NCBI GenBank assembly: GCA_016887485.1
Contig: CP069394.1
Location: 1 to 64,000, forward strand
DNA from: Chloroflexota bacterium
GTDB lineage: Bacteria; Chloroflexota; Anaerolineae; Anaerolineales; Anaerolineaceae
Reading direction: 5' to 3'
Length of the DNA stretch: 64,000 nt
The notes beneath the pieces are model-generated. The model was not told the DNA's origin, searched no databases, and was given only the letters and a program-made list of their open reading frames with translations. This document shows positions 35,067-43,056 of this stretch, in pieces; position 1 is the first letter of the stretch; every line of letters starts with the position of its first letter. The translations under genes were made by a program, and so were the position numbers.

Positions 35067-35996
35067 ATGGAAAGCGCTGGTAAAAAGCGTAAATTAAATA
35101 GCTGGATTATTCTGGCAGTTTTGGTTCATGTTGTCATTGGGGGGGCAATGGCTCCTTTGCGTTATGCCCAGACTGTTGTGGGATTACCGGCGCTTGGAAC
35201 AGTTGCGATTGGTGATTTGATCGCTTTCGCAATTATGGCCGGGTTCACAATCCCCAGAGTTAAGAAAGAATTCTGGCGATCTAAAACGCTGTGGCTGATG
35301 GTATTCATTGTTGTAACCCGAACCGTCTTCTGGACCCTTTCTGGACGGTTTACCCAAACCTATCTGGCTCAGATGGTAAATCTTCTTGCGCCGTTTTTTG
35401 TTGTTATTTTTGATCGGTTTGTTAATAAAACCAAATTACCCAGGTTCACTCTACTTGCCATCACCTTCTCTGTGGTTGGCGGCTTCTTATTGATTTTTGG
35501 TGGGCTGCAAAATCAGCCCATCGTGGGATTACTCACCCGAAGTGACTGGATTGGTCTTGGCATGGCGTTGCTGGCGACCTTTGGGATTGCTGCCTATATG
35601 GTCATTGTGAAATATGGGCAGGGGATAGGGCTGCCGTTTGAAGCTGTTTATATTTCCCAGGTTGGTGCTATCGGTGTGGTGGTACTGGTTCTGAGTCTGA
35701 TCCTTGGTGAAAACTGGTCTGCTTTTTTACATGTGGACTGGAAATCCATCTTGGTGATTCTTTTCTATGCGCTTGTGATGGAAATTGGGGTGAAGATTGG
35801 AAATATCACCGTGATCAGGAAATTGGGTGCGCCACTTGTCAGCAGTATGCTGGCTGTTCGGTTAGTCGCAGCAATTTTTGCAGGTTGGCTGATTTTGGGG
35901 GAGAAACCTGAATCCCTTTTACAATGGATCGGCGCTGGGATTGTGGTTCTGACTATAACCTGGTACCTTTCACAACAAGATGGGCACCAAGATTGA
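35067..35996 (+). CDS. DMT superfamily transporter
   Basis: A 309-residue protein with about ten transmembrane segments. The second EamA half is recognisable (IGVKIGNITVIRKLGAPLVSSMLAVRLVAAIFAGWLILGEKPE). It resembles drug/metabolite exporters but is only distantly related to the gene just upstream, so they are not a recent duplication. The substrate is unknown. Confidence 0.82.
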   Translation: MESAGKKRKLNSWIILAVLVHVVIGGAMAPLRYAQTVVGLPALGTVAIGDLIAFAIMAGFTIPRVKKEFWRSKTLWLMVFIVVTRTVFWTLSGRFTQTYLAQMVNLLAPFFVVIFDRFVNKTKLPRFTLLAITFSVVGGFLLIFGGLQNQPIVGLLTRSDWIGLGMALLATFGIAAYMVIVKYGQGIGLPFEAVYISQVGAIGVVVLVLSLILGENWSAFLHVDWKSILVILFYALVMEIGVKIGNITVIRKLGAPLVSSMLAVRLVAAIFAGWLILGEKPESLLQWIGAGIVVLTITWYLSQQDGHQD

Positions 35997-36054
35997 ATTT
36001 GTCCTTTATACTTCTTTTTATTCGTTTTAATCCTTATCATCGGAGACCACATTT

Positions 36055-37260
36055 ATGACCTACTCAGAAAAACACGCCAAGGTTCACCCTATTGGCCGAT
36101 TTGTATTGTTATTAGGGGCGAACCTGACGTTGATGGCCGGTTCAAGTTTATCGCCGGGCCTGCCTGCCATAACTGCTGAGTTCCAGCACGTCCCCGGAAT
36201 TACATTCTGGACGTCTATGGTATTAACCCTGCCGGCGTTGTTTGTAGTATTAGGTGGGCCTTTGATGGGCTTTCTGGTCGATCGCTTTGGGCGAAAACCT
36301 GTTTTGATTGGTTCCTTGTTATTGGGGGGACTCGGAGGCAGTTCGGCCGTCCTGATGCATTCTCTGCCCGCAATCATGGTGACCCGCGCACTGGTGGGTT
36401 TGGGGATTGCTGGCTCTATGACCGCGACCAATTCACTGGTGGCGGATTATTTCAGTGGGGACGCCCGGGCAAAATTCCTGGGCCAGGTTACAGCCTTTAC
36501 AGGCTTTGCTGGTGTTATATTCATGCCCTTTGGGGGGCTCCTGGCGAGTCTGAATTGGCATTATGCTTTTTTCTCGTATCTCCCCGCCCTGATCTTTGCC
36601 CCCCTGACCATTTTTTTCATCCATGAGCCAGAAATAATTAGGGCGGATGTGTCAGAGGTGATGACGACCAAGCTAAAACTTAAACCGTTGTCGCTTTACA
36701 TCGTCATTGCAATTATGCTCAACCAACTGGCATTTATGTCGGTTCCTGTGTTCATTGCCAGTTATCTGCAAAAATTAGTTGGGGCCGACAGCATCCAGGT
36801 TGGCTTGATCGGGGCTTTCTCCGGTTTGTTTTCATTTTTGGGCGGTCTGATTTATGGCCGGATTAACAGGAAATTTGACTACCTAAAGATCAATACAGTG
36901 TCCTTCCTGGCCTACAGTTTCGGCTTCCTGGCCATTGGCCTGGCGAAGGACTGGAGTTTGATCGTGGTGGGTGAGGTCCTGGTGGGCTTTGGGATGGGCG
37001 TGATCCCATCAAACCTGACCACCTGGTTGGCGCACGAAGTCCAGCCAATGGTGCGGGGTCGGGCAAATGGTTTGTTTGTTACGATGATGTTCCTTGGTAA
37101 TTTTTTAACATCGATTCTCTTGACACCAATCATTCAGGCCACCAGCATTAAATCAGCTTATTACATCAGTGCTTTGGTGGTCGCGATGGCTAGTGTGGCA
37201 GGTGTGATCGTGCATAAGCGAATGGCTAGAACTTCACTGGTACAAAACGGTGTTGATTAA
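36055..37260 (+). CDS. Major facilitator superfamily transporter
   Basis: A 401-residue protein with twelve predicted transmembrane segments. The loop 2-3 signature GFLVDRFGRKPVLI is at about residues 71-84, and the equivalent in the second half is GGLIYGRINRKFDYLKI. The pattern fits a proton-driven drug or metabolite exporter of the DHA1 type. It is the third transporter gene in a row on this strand, and the substrate is unknown. Confidence 0.87.
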   Translation: MTYSEKHAKVHPIGRFVLLLGANLTLMAGSSLSPGLPAITAEFQHVPGITFWTSMVLTLPALFVVLGGPLMGFLVDRFGRKPVLIGSLLLGGLGGSSAVLMHSLPAIMVTRALVGLGIAGSMTATNSLVADYFSGDARAKFLGQVTAFTGFAGVIFMPFGGLLASLNWHYAFFSYLPALIFAPLTIFFIHEPEIIRADVSEVMTTKLKLKPLSLYIVIAIMLNQLAFMSVPVFIASYLQKLVGADSIQVGLIGAFSGLFSFLGGLIYGRINRKFDYLKINTVSFLAYSFGFLAIGLAKDWSLIVVGEVLVGFGMGVIPSNLTTWLAHEVQPMVRGRANGLFVTMMFLGNFLTSILLTPIIQATSIKSAYYISALVVAMASVAGVIVHKRMARTSLVQNGVD

Positions 37261-37290
37261 GCAGGGACGCCCCAGAAAGGAGAAGGCAGG

Positions 37291-37650
37291 ATGCGGAAAA
37301 TGATTCTTGGCGGCTTGGCTGGGGGATTGGTTATTCTGGTTTTTGCTCTGTCAATTATCTTTTTGATGAACTCGCTGTCCCCTGGTTTTACAGCGGGTGA
37401 GGTCGGATTGATCGGTTTGGCACCAGCCCTTCTGGCACCCATGGCGGGTGGTTTTCTGGCGGGGCTGTTAGCGAAAGAAAAAGCCCACCAAGCCGGCTGG
37501 ATCGCTGGCGGCCTGGCTGGCCTGGTGATCCTGGTAGTCTGGGTTGTGCTGATGGGATTCAGCATACAGGCCATTCTGCGCGGGATGGTGCTCTGCCTGG
37601 TGATCGCGATGGTGGCAAGGGCCTTTGCCGGTTTTGCTAAACCGAAATAA
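37291..37650 (+). CDS. Small membrane protein of unknown function
   Basis: A 119-residue protein after a good AAGGAG site. It has four hydrophobic segments (about residues 5-26, 35-60, 68-90 and 92-112) and is rich in Gly, Ala and Leu. It resembles the four-helix TIGR04086-type membrane proteins in size and layout, without firm motifs. It lies 30 bp after the MFS gene, so it may belong to that transcript. Confidence 0.65.
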   Translation: MRKMILGGLAGGLVILVFALSIIFLMNSLSPGFTAGEVGLIGLAPALLAPMAGGFLAGLLAKEKAHQAGWIAGGLAGLVILVVWVVLMGFSIQAILRGMVLCLVIAMVARAFAGFAKPK

Positions 37651-37780
37651 GCGATTTCTTCAATGATACTTCTGTTGACGAATTATTGACGGATTTCTGA
37701 CAAATTTCCAATAGTTGGGGAATAGAATAACAGCATGAGATGAGAGATGGAACCTCATCTTCTTCTCCTTTTCTATTGAA

Positions 37781-37815
37781 ACAAATCCACCCGGTAGATT
37801 GCCGGGTGGATTTGT
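37781..37815 (-). terminator. Terminator after the helicase-loader gene
   Basis: ACAAATCCACCCGG (37781-37794) pairs perfectly with CCGGGTGGATTTGT (37802-37815). It lies 26 bp past the stop of the minus-strand gene and may also act on plus-strand transcripts. Confidence 0.8.
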
Positions 37816-37840
37816 TTAAGGCGAAGAAAGGTTTTCTGCC

Positions 37841-39220
37841 TTAGCCCCGGTAGGCCGGGACAGGGATGATCAGGACCTGGCAGAGCCGACTGTCCTGCAG
37901 GCGGCTGTTCAAGCGGGGATCCAATTCTTCAGATTTGCTGGATGTCGTGATGACAGTCGGCAATTCTGCATTATAGCGATAATTAAAGAGTTGGTAGAGC
38001 TTTTCCCTGGCCCAGGGCGTGGCGGATTGCGTCCCGAGGTCATCCAGGATGAGCAAGGGGGACTTGCGAACCTCTTCAAAGCGCCGGTCGAGTGACACGG
38101 TGCTGTTCGGGCTGAAAGTTGCCCGGAGGTGATCCAGCAGGTCCGGCACACTGACCATCAGCGGCGGATAGCCCGTCGCTGCCTGATAGTTGCCAATCGA
38201 GGCAGCCAGGTGGGTCTTGCCACAGCCAAAAGGTCCGGTGAGGAGCAACCAACCGCGGGGGTGTTCAGCAAAGTCACGGGCGGCTTCAAAGGCGTTCTTT
38301 AAATCCTTGAGATTCTCAGTGGCTATCTTCTCGTTTCGTCGCAGACTGAAATTGCCAAAGGTCTGGCGGCTATGGAGGGCCAATGAGGACAGTTCCGGGT
38401 GACCGGTGTCGTCGGTGGGATTGCGATAGTCAGGTGCGAGGATCTTAACCACTGTGACGAGGTTGGGGTCCTGCACCCGTGAACGGATTCGGCCTTCAAA
38501 ATCATCAATCATGATATTGCTGGTGATCACGGTTGGCAGTTGGTTCACGTAGCGGTGGTTGATGATCTGGAATATCTTCTCCTGAGCCCAGGCTGTGGCG
38601 TTTTGGGTGCCAAAGTCATCGAGGATCAACAGAGGGATCTCACGAATCTCCTCAAAGCGATCTTCAAAGCTCATCTCGGAGCCGCCATAAGCAAACCGCA
38701 ACCAATCCAGCAGATCCGGCACGGTGAGGAACAGGGTGGGAACACTGGCTTCAATCGCGGCATTGGCAATGGCGGCTGCCAGGTGGGTCTTCCCGCAGCC
38801 AAAGCGTCCCATGAGCAATAACCAGCCTTCACGATTTTCGGCGAAAGTCTTCGACTGATTGAAGGCATTTTCGAGGGAGTCTGCTTGAAGCATACCCAGG
38901 CCAACCCGACCGCGTTTCTCAAAATTCTCAAAACGCAGGTCTTTGAGCGCATCCAGGCTGCTCATCCGGTAGAGCCGGGAGCGAGCGGACTGGGTGACTT
39001 CTTCCGCCCGGCAACTGCAGGGGACGATCTTACCAAAATCCGGATGGTCAATGGGCAGGTCGCGTCGCAGCCAGCCGATACCTTGACAAATGGGGCAATT
39101 AGGATCGCCGGGCATTTGCACCTGGCGGATCGGACCATCCTGTCCATTCTCAGTCATGTCCGAGCCAGCTTTCCCGGTAGTCTTCCGGATTCTGTGAACG
39201 GTCTCGTCGATTTTGCTCAT
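37841..39220 (-). CDS. DnaC/DnaI-like helicase loader with two tandem AAA+ ATPase domains
   Basis: A 459-residue protein. The start at 39220 is chosen because AAAGGA lies 7 nt upstream. The N-terminus carries a possible zinc site: Cys42-x2-Cys45 and Cys68-x-Cys70. Two ATPase modules follow. Module 1 has Walker A GRFGCGKTHL (about 138-147) and Walker B LLILDDFG (197-204). Module 2 has GPFGCGKTHL (about 329-338) and LLILDDLG (389-396). Both have the same spacing and the same ...TVPDLLD/SVPDLLD... block. DnaC and DnaI normally have one such domain, so this is an internal duplication. It overlaps the DnaD-like gene by 71 bp, downstream of dnaB. It should load DnaB on DNA. Confidence 0.88.
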   Translation of the reverse strand: MSKIDETVHRIRKTTGKAGSDMTENGQDGPIRQVQMPGDPNCPICQGIGWLRRDLPIDHPDFGKIVPCSCRAEEVTQSARSRLYRMSSLDALKDLRFENFEKRGRVGLGMLQADSLENAFNQSKTFAENREGWLLLMGRFGCGKTHLAAAIANAAIEASVPTLFLTVPDLLDWLRFAYGGSEMSFEDRFEEIREIPLLILDDFGTQNATAWAQEKIFQIINHRYVNQLPTVITSNIMIDDFEGRIRSRVQDPNLVTVVKILAPDYRNPTDDTGHPELSSLALHSRQTFGNFSLRRNEKIATENLKDLKNAFEAARDFAEHPRGWLLLTGPFGCGKTHLAASIGNYQAATGYPPLMVSVPDLLDHLRATFSPNSTVSLDRRFEEVRKSPLLILDDLGTQSATPWAREKLYQLFNYRYNAELPTVITTSSKSEELDPRLNSRLQDSRLCQVLIIPVPAYRG

Positions 39221-39842
39221 TGCCACGTCCTTTATTTTGCCAGTTCTTCAAAATGGTCTGGACATACTTCCAGTTGCGAATATTCCTTGAGACGGCCTCG
39301 CGGACGGCTTCTTCAATCCATTCAGGCGGATATTCTTCTTCATCCGTCTTGAGAATTTCCGCCACCATGGGAGTCAGTGGGCCGATGTTGCTTTCGTATA
39401 GTTTATATATATTCGGTTTCTCAGGCGCCATTTGGACGGCCTGACGGGGTTGACCGGTCTCCTGCCAGGTGCCGGCTTCGATTGCCTGAACGGCAGCCTG
39501 TCCCTGGGGAGCGTTGATGAAATAATAAGTCTCATTCATCCAGGGCAGCTCTGCCTGCAAAACAGCACCCAAAGCGACCAATTCATGAATTGCCTTGCCG
39601 ATCTGTGCTTCACCCCCGAGCATAGTGACAAGGGTGGGGTCCCCGGTCAGGTCCATCATCCGCACGTAGTGGACCCGGGTGGGGTCCTGTTCCAGATGCC
39701 AGAACAGATAGAGCATCAACTGGATTTGAGCGGGATCCGATAACAGGGGGAGCAGGGTGGTAAAAAAAGCTTCCGGCAGTCGGACGGCCGGGGATTCGCT
39801 GGCTTGAAATCCGGGAAAGGGTGGGGTGGTTTCAGGGGACAC
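39150..39842 (-). CDS. DnaD-domain replication initiation protein
   Basis: A 230-residue protein. Residues about 18-110 form a winged-helix-like N-terminal domain (FTTLLPLLSDPAQIQLMLYLFWHLEQ). Residues about 145-205 match the DnaD/DnaB_2 signature: IYKLYESNIGPLTPMVAEIL, then YPPEWIEEAVREAVSRNIRNWKYVQTILKNW. In Bacillus subtilis DnaD and DnaB act with DnaI to load the replicative helicase. Here the gene lies between dnaB (helicase) and the loader gene, so the trio probably forms a loading apparatus. It ends 71 bp inside the loader gene and begins 15 bp after the dnaB stop. Confidence 0.88.
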   Translation of the reverse strand: MSPETTPPFPGFQASESPAVRLPEAFFTTLLPLLSDPAQIQLMLYLFWHLEQDPTRVHYVRMMDLTGDPTLVTMLGGEAQIGKAIHELVALGAVLQAELPWMNETYYFINAPQGQAAVQAIEAGTWQETGQPRQAVQMAPEKPNIYKLYESNIGPLTPMVAEILKTDEEEYPPEWIEEAVREAVSRNIRNWKYVQTILKNWQNKGRGNEQNRRDRSQNPEDYRESWLGHD

Positions 39843-39856
39843 GCAGCGCCTCTTTC

Positions 39857-41227
39857 TTACCGATCCATCTGACTGCTGCGGGCGGCATTTTCAAACTTTG
39901 CCAATTCATTGATGAAGACCATACCGATTCCGGGGTGGGTGGGGCCGTTCCTGTGCTTGGCGACCACCATTTCAGCCTTGTTACGTTCTTCCTGGTTCTC
40001 GCTGAGCGGGTCACGATGGATGAACATCACGATATCTGCGTCCTGCTCCAGAGAACCCGATTCACGCAGGTCGGAGAGCTGGGGCCGTTTACCCTCGCGG
40101 TGTTCGACTGCACGGGAAAGCTGCGCCGCAGCCAGAACAGGCACGTTCAATTCACGGGCGAGGACTTTCAGGTTACGGGAGATGTTGGAGACTTCCTGCA
40201 CCCGGTTGTCCGTATGGCTGTCGCCGGTCATCAACTGGAGGTAATCCACGATGACCAGATCGAGGCCGTACTCGAGATGCAGCCTGCGGCACTTGGTCCG
40301 CAAAGCCAGCGGGGTAATGGCTGGCGTGTCATCGAGGAAGATCATCGCATGGTCGTAGGCTTCCAGCGCCTGGAAAAAGACATCCCATTCGTTGGGGTTT
40401 AGCTTGCCGGAGCGCAGTCGCTGGGTATCAATCTTGGTATCCATCGCGATCATACGCTGGAGGAGCTGCTCGTTGGACATCTCCATTGAGAACATCGCGA
40501 CGTGTTTTTTGTGCACCAGGGCAGCGTTCCGCATAGTGCCAAGCATGAAACCGGTCTTACCCATACCAGGGCGGCCAGCGATGATCAACAGGTCGGATTT
40601 TTGCAGACCGCCTAAAAGGTTGTCGAGATCGATCAGGCCGGTTGGGACGCCATAGATGTCATCGGGACGCCGGGAAAGCTCGTCAATCCGCTCGTAATAA
40701 TCCCGAACGACTTCTTTGATCGGGACCAAGTCCCGCTTGATGCGTCTCTCGCTGACATTGAAAAGGGATTTTTCCGCCTCATCCACGACGGTGTCGATGG
40801 ATTGATCCTGGCGGTAGGCTAATTGCGCAATTTCATTGGCGGCTTCCAGCATCCGGCGGCGGATGGCGTTCTGCTCAATGATCCGCCCATAGGATTCAGC
40901 GTGGAACGCGTTGGGCGCCCGGTTGATCAGAGAGATCAGATAGACCTGACCGCCGATCTCGTCAAGCTGGCCCCGGTTGGAGAGCGTCTCCGTGAGGGTT
41001 ACGAGGTCAATTGGCTGACGGGTTTCACTGAGGTGGTGGAAGCAATCCCAGACCCACTGGTTGCGGACGATGAAGAAATCATCCACGCTCAGGAATTGGG
41101 CGACATCCAGATAGACTTCCGGATTGATCAGAACGGCGCCGATCAGGGCTTCTTCCGCCTCGCGGTTGCTGGGCAGGGTCAGGGCTTCTGAAAGGGTTTC
41201 GTCATTAAGTTTGAAGTCATCACTCAT
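39857..41227 (-). CDS. dnaB: Replicative DNA helicase DnaB
   Basis: A 456-residue hexameric 5'-3' helicase. The N-terminal domain begins with LPSNREAEEALIGAVLINPEVY (residues about 17-38). The RecA-like motor has Walker A GRPGMGKT (218-225), a Walker B-type LVIVDYLQLM, and the arginine-finger region DLRESGSLEQDADIVMFIHRD. No intein is seen. The length is normal for the family. First gene of the replication cluster with the DnaD-like and loader genes downstream on the same strand. Confidence 0.97.
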   Translation of the reverse strand: MSDDFKLNDETLSEALTLPSNREAEEALIGAVLINPEVYLDVAQFLSVDDFFIVRNQWVWDCFHHLSETRQPIDLVTLTETLSNRGQLDEIGGQVYLISLINRAPNAFHAESYGRIIEQNAIRRRMLEAANEIAQLAYRQDQSIDTVVDEAEKSLFNVSERRIKRDLVPIKEVVRDYYERIDELSRRPDDIYGVPTGLIDLDNLLGGLQKSDLLIIAGRPGMGKTGFMLGTMRNAALVHKKHVAMFSMEMSNEQLLQRMIAMDTKIDTQRLRSGKLNPNEWDVFFQALEAYDHAMIFLDDTPAITPLALRTKCRRLHLEYGLDLVIVDYLQLMTGDSHTDNRVQEVSNISRNLKVLARELNVPVLAAAQLSRAVEHREGKRPQLSDLRESGSLEQDADIVMFIHRDPLSENQEERNKAEMVVAKHRNGPTHPGIGMVFINELAKFENAARSSQMDR

Positions 41228-41280
41228 GCTGGACTCGTTATCTGGGTTTGGAAATTTTGATAGGTTAATCCCTATTGTAT

Positions 41281-41320
41281 AAAAAACCGGGATCAGGTTT
41301 CAACTGAAACCTCCCGGTTA
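41281..41320 (-). terminator. Rho-independent terminator after the bifunctional-nuclease gene
   Basis: AACCGGGA and TCCCGGTT arms enclose an inner GGTTTCA/TGAAACC stem. A T run follows on the minus strand. Confidence 0.85.
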
Positions 41321-41347
41321 ATTATAACGCGTTCAGGGTCTGAAAAG

Positions 41348-41920
41348 TCAGTCTTCGTCCCCCGTTTGGGGAAAATTGTCTTCTTCGTCCTGGTCGTTTT
41401 CGTTTAGGTCCATGCTTTGCAGGAAGTCCTCAAATATATCCAAATCTTCATCATTTGAACTGAAGTAAAGCGGGCCTTTTTGATCTTCATCTTCCATGTC
41501 GACGATATCCTCTTCGGGCATGATTCCGGCTTGTTCCATTACGGATTCTGAGATGTAGATCGGCACTTTTGTGCGTGCGGCCAGTGCCAGGGCATCTGAG
41601 GGCCGGCAATCAACCTGGCTTCGGACGCCTTCGTTCTCGAAAATGAGATTGCCATAGAAAACATCATCGGAAAGAGATGTGATTTCAACCTGAATCAGCT
41701 TGGCATTCAGAGTCTGGATCAGGGTTTTAAGCAGGTCATGGGTTTGGGGCCGGGCAACCTGGATATTCTGCAAGGCAATTGTGATCGCTTCGGCCTCATA
41801 TAGACCAATCCAAATTGGCAGGTAGCGTTCTACCTCTTTTTCTTTTAGAATAACAATCCGCTGTTGATTGGTCAGGCTGACGCGGACGCTGTCGATTTCG
41901 ACCTCGATCATCCGGGGCAT
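41348..41920 (-). CDS. Bifunctional nuclease family (DUF151/BFN) protein
   Basis: A 190-residue protein. The start at 41920 is set by AGGAGA about 6 nt upstream. The core (residues 1-135) matches the BFN domain: VEIDSVRVSL, RYLPIWIGLYEAEAI, RPQTHDLLKTLIQTLNA, and CRPSDALALAARTKVPIYISESVM. The last 50 residues are an acidic Asp/Glu-rich tail. Archaeal, plant and Thermotoga members have been linked to DNase/RNase activity, but the bacterial role is poorly understood. It is a single gene with its own terminator upstream of dnaB. Confidence 0.9.
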   Translation of the reverse strand: MPRMIEVEIDSVRVSLTNQQRIVILKEKEVERYLPIWIGLYEAEAITIALQNIQVARPQTHDLLKTLIQTLNAKLIQVEITSLSDDVFYGNLIFENEGVRSQVDCRPSDALALAARTKVPIYISESVMEQAGIMPEEDIVDMEDEDQKGPLYFSSNDEDLDIFEDFLQSMDLNENDQDEEDNFPQTGDED

Positions 41921-42266
41921 ATTGTTCTCCTGGTGTTGATGGGCTTTTTTGATTCTAACACGCCGGGTAGGTTGGTGCAACTTATTAAGATAAAAAATTC
42001 CATCTGAGTCTTTAAGGTTTTTCGTGTATAATCGGAGTCATTGAGGTTGATGCTCTAGACAAAAACCTGGTCTAATCCTCCGATGCATTATCATTATAAG
42101 AGCAGCCTTTATAAAAGAAATTGGGAAAAGCCACTTTTTCTAAAGGTTGTTGCCCATTAATTTGTACTGGGTTACCCTTCAGTAATATGATATTTTCTTA
42201 GGCCAGAAACTTAATTGTCTTTTTTTAGTTAATCTCAATGATAGACCAGTACATAAGGAATTCATT
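41921..42266. other. Intergenic region between BFN and response-regulator genes
   Basis: No gene is seen. There is a TATAAT near 42026 and a small hairpin (TAGAC with GTCTA) near 42055. A run of T near 42218 could end a short transcript, so a small RNA is possible but unsupported. AAGGAA precedes the TTG start at 42267. Confidence 0.4.
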
Positions 42267-42935
42267 TTGAAGCAATCAAAAAAACTAGCCATACTACTCA
42301 TCGAAGGCACAAGAGGAGATCATTCCTGTTTCTCAAAAGAACTTAAGGAAAAGGGATATGATGTCAACTTTGCTCGTAGTGGCAGCGCTGGTCTGAAAAT
42401 TCTTGAAAACCTTACCCCCCATGTTTTAGTTATTGATGCCGCCTCCCTCAGGACGAGTGGGGTGAGGATCTGCCAATCCTTTCGCAAAGCCGATAGTGAA
42501 ATACCGATCGTTTTGGTCGTTGAAGAAAATGTGGAAGTGCCAGAGGATGTGGATGCGAATTTGGTTCTGCGGCTGCCCTTCACCGTCCAGAAATTGATCA
42601 ACCGGATCAAAGCCTACGAACCCACGGATGATAAATTCATCCTTGAGGCTGGGCCCATCGAGCTTAATGTGCAAACCCAGTTAGTGACCTGTAACGGTCA
42701 GCTGACCAAACTGACGCCTCGGTTGGTGAAGATCTTGAAAATGTTGATGAAGAATAAGGGTAAAGTGGTGGAACGGGATCCATTGTTCAAATCGGTGTGG
42801 GAGACAAATTACACCGGTGATACCCGTACATTGGATGTGCATATCAGCTGGCTGCGCCAGGCGATCGAGGATGACCCTCGCCATCCGGAACTGATTCGGA
42901 CCGTGAGAGGTGTTGGATATATTCTGGATGTTTGA
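42267..42935 (+). CDS. OmpR-family response regulator with degenerate receiver
   Basis: A 222-residue protein starting at TTG. Residues 5-115 have the receiver fold, with a possible phosphoacceptor Asp in HVLVIDAASL. The usual acidic pair at the end of the first strand is replaced by LLIEGTRGD, and the conserved Lys of KP is changed (RLPFTVQ), so phosphorylation may be lost or weakened. Residues about 130-222 are a winged-helix DNA-binding domain (LTPRLVKILKMLMKNKGKVVERDPLF, then TLDVHISWLRQAIE and IRTVRGVGYIL). There is no histidine kinase gene nearby. It could act without phosphorylation. Confidence 0.88.
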   Translation: MKQSKKLAILLIEGTRGDHSCFSKELKEKGYDVNFARSGSAGLKILENLTPHVLVIDAASLRTSGVRICQSFRKADSEIPIVLVVEENVEVPEDVDANLVLRLPFTVQKLINRIKAYEPTDDKFILEAGPIELNVQTQLVTCNGQLTKLTPRLVKILKMLMKNKGKVVERDPLFKSVWETNYTGDTRTLDVHISWLRQAIEDDPRHPELIRTVRGVGYILDV

Positions 42936-42967
42936 GCTGATTTGGGGTAAAAAGGCGAAATAATCTG

Positions 42968-42990
42968 AACCCCATCCGGGGTTTTTTATT
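42968..42990 (+). terminator. Terminator after the response-regulator gene
   Basis: AACCCC pairs with GGGGTT over a 4-nt loop, followed by a T run. Confidence 0.7.
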
Positions 42991-43056
42991 TTCTGCTTTA
43001 CAATTGACCTTCGAAGAGTAAAATGAATTGCAGTATGCATTAAAAAAGGAAAATTA

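Noticed and set aside
34168-35996. Heterodimeric small-multidrug-resistance pair
   Set aside because: Both proteins are about 300 residues with ten helices (full EamA carriers), not four-helix SMR subunits.
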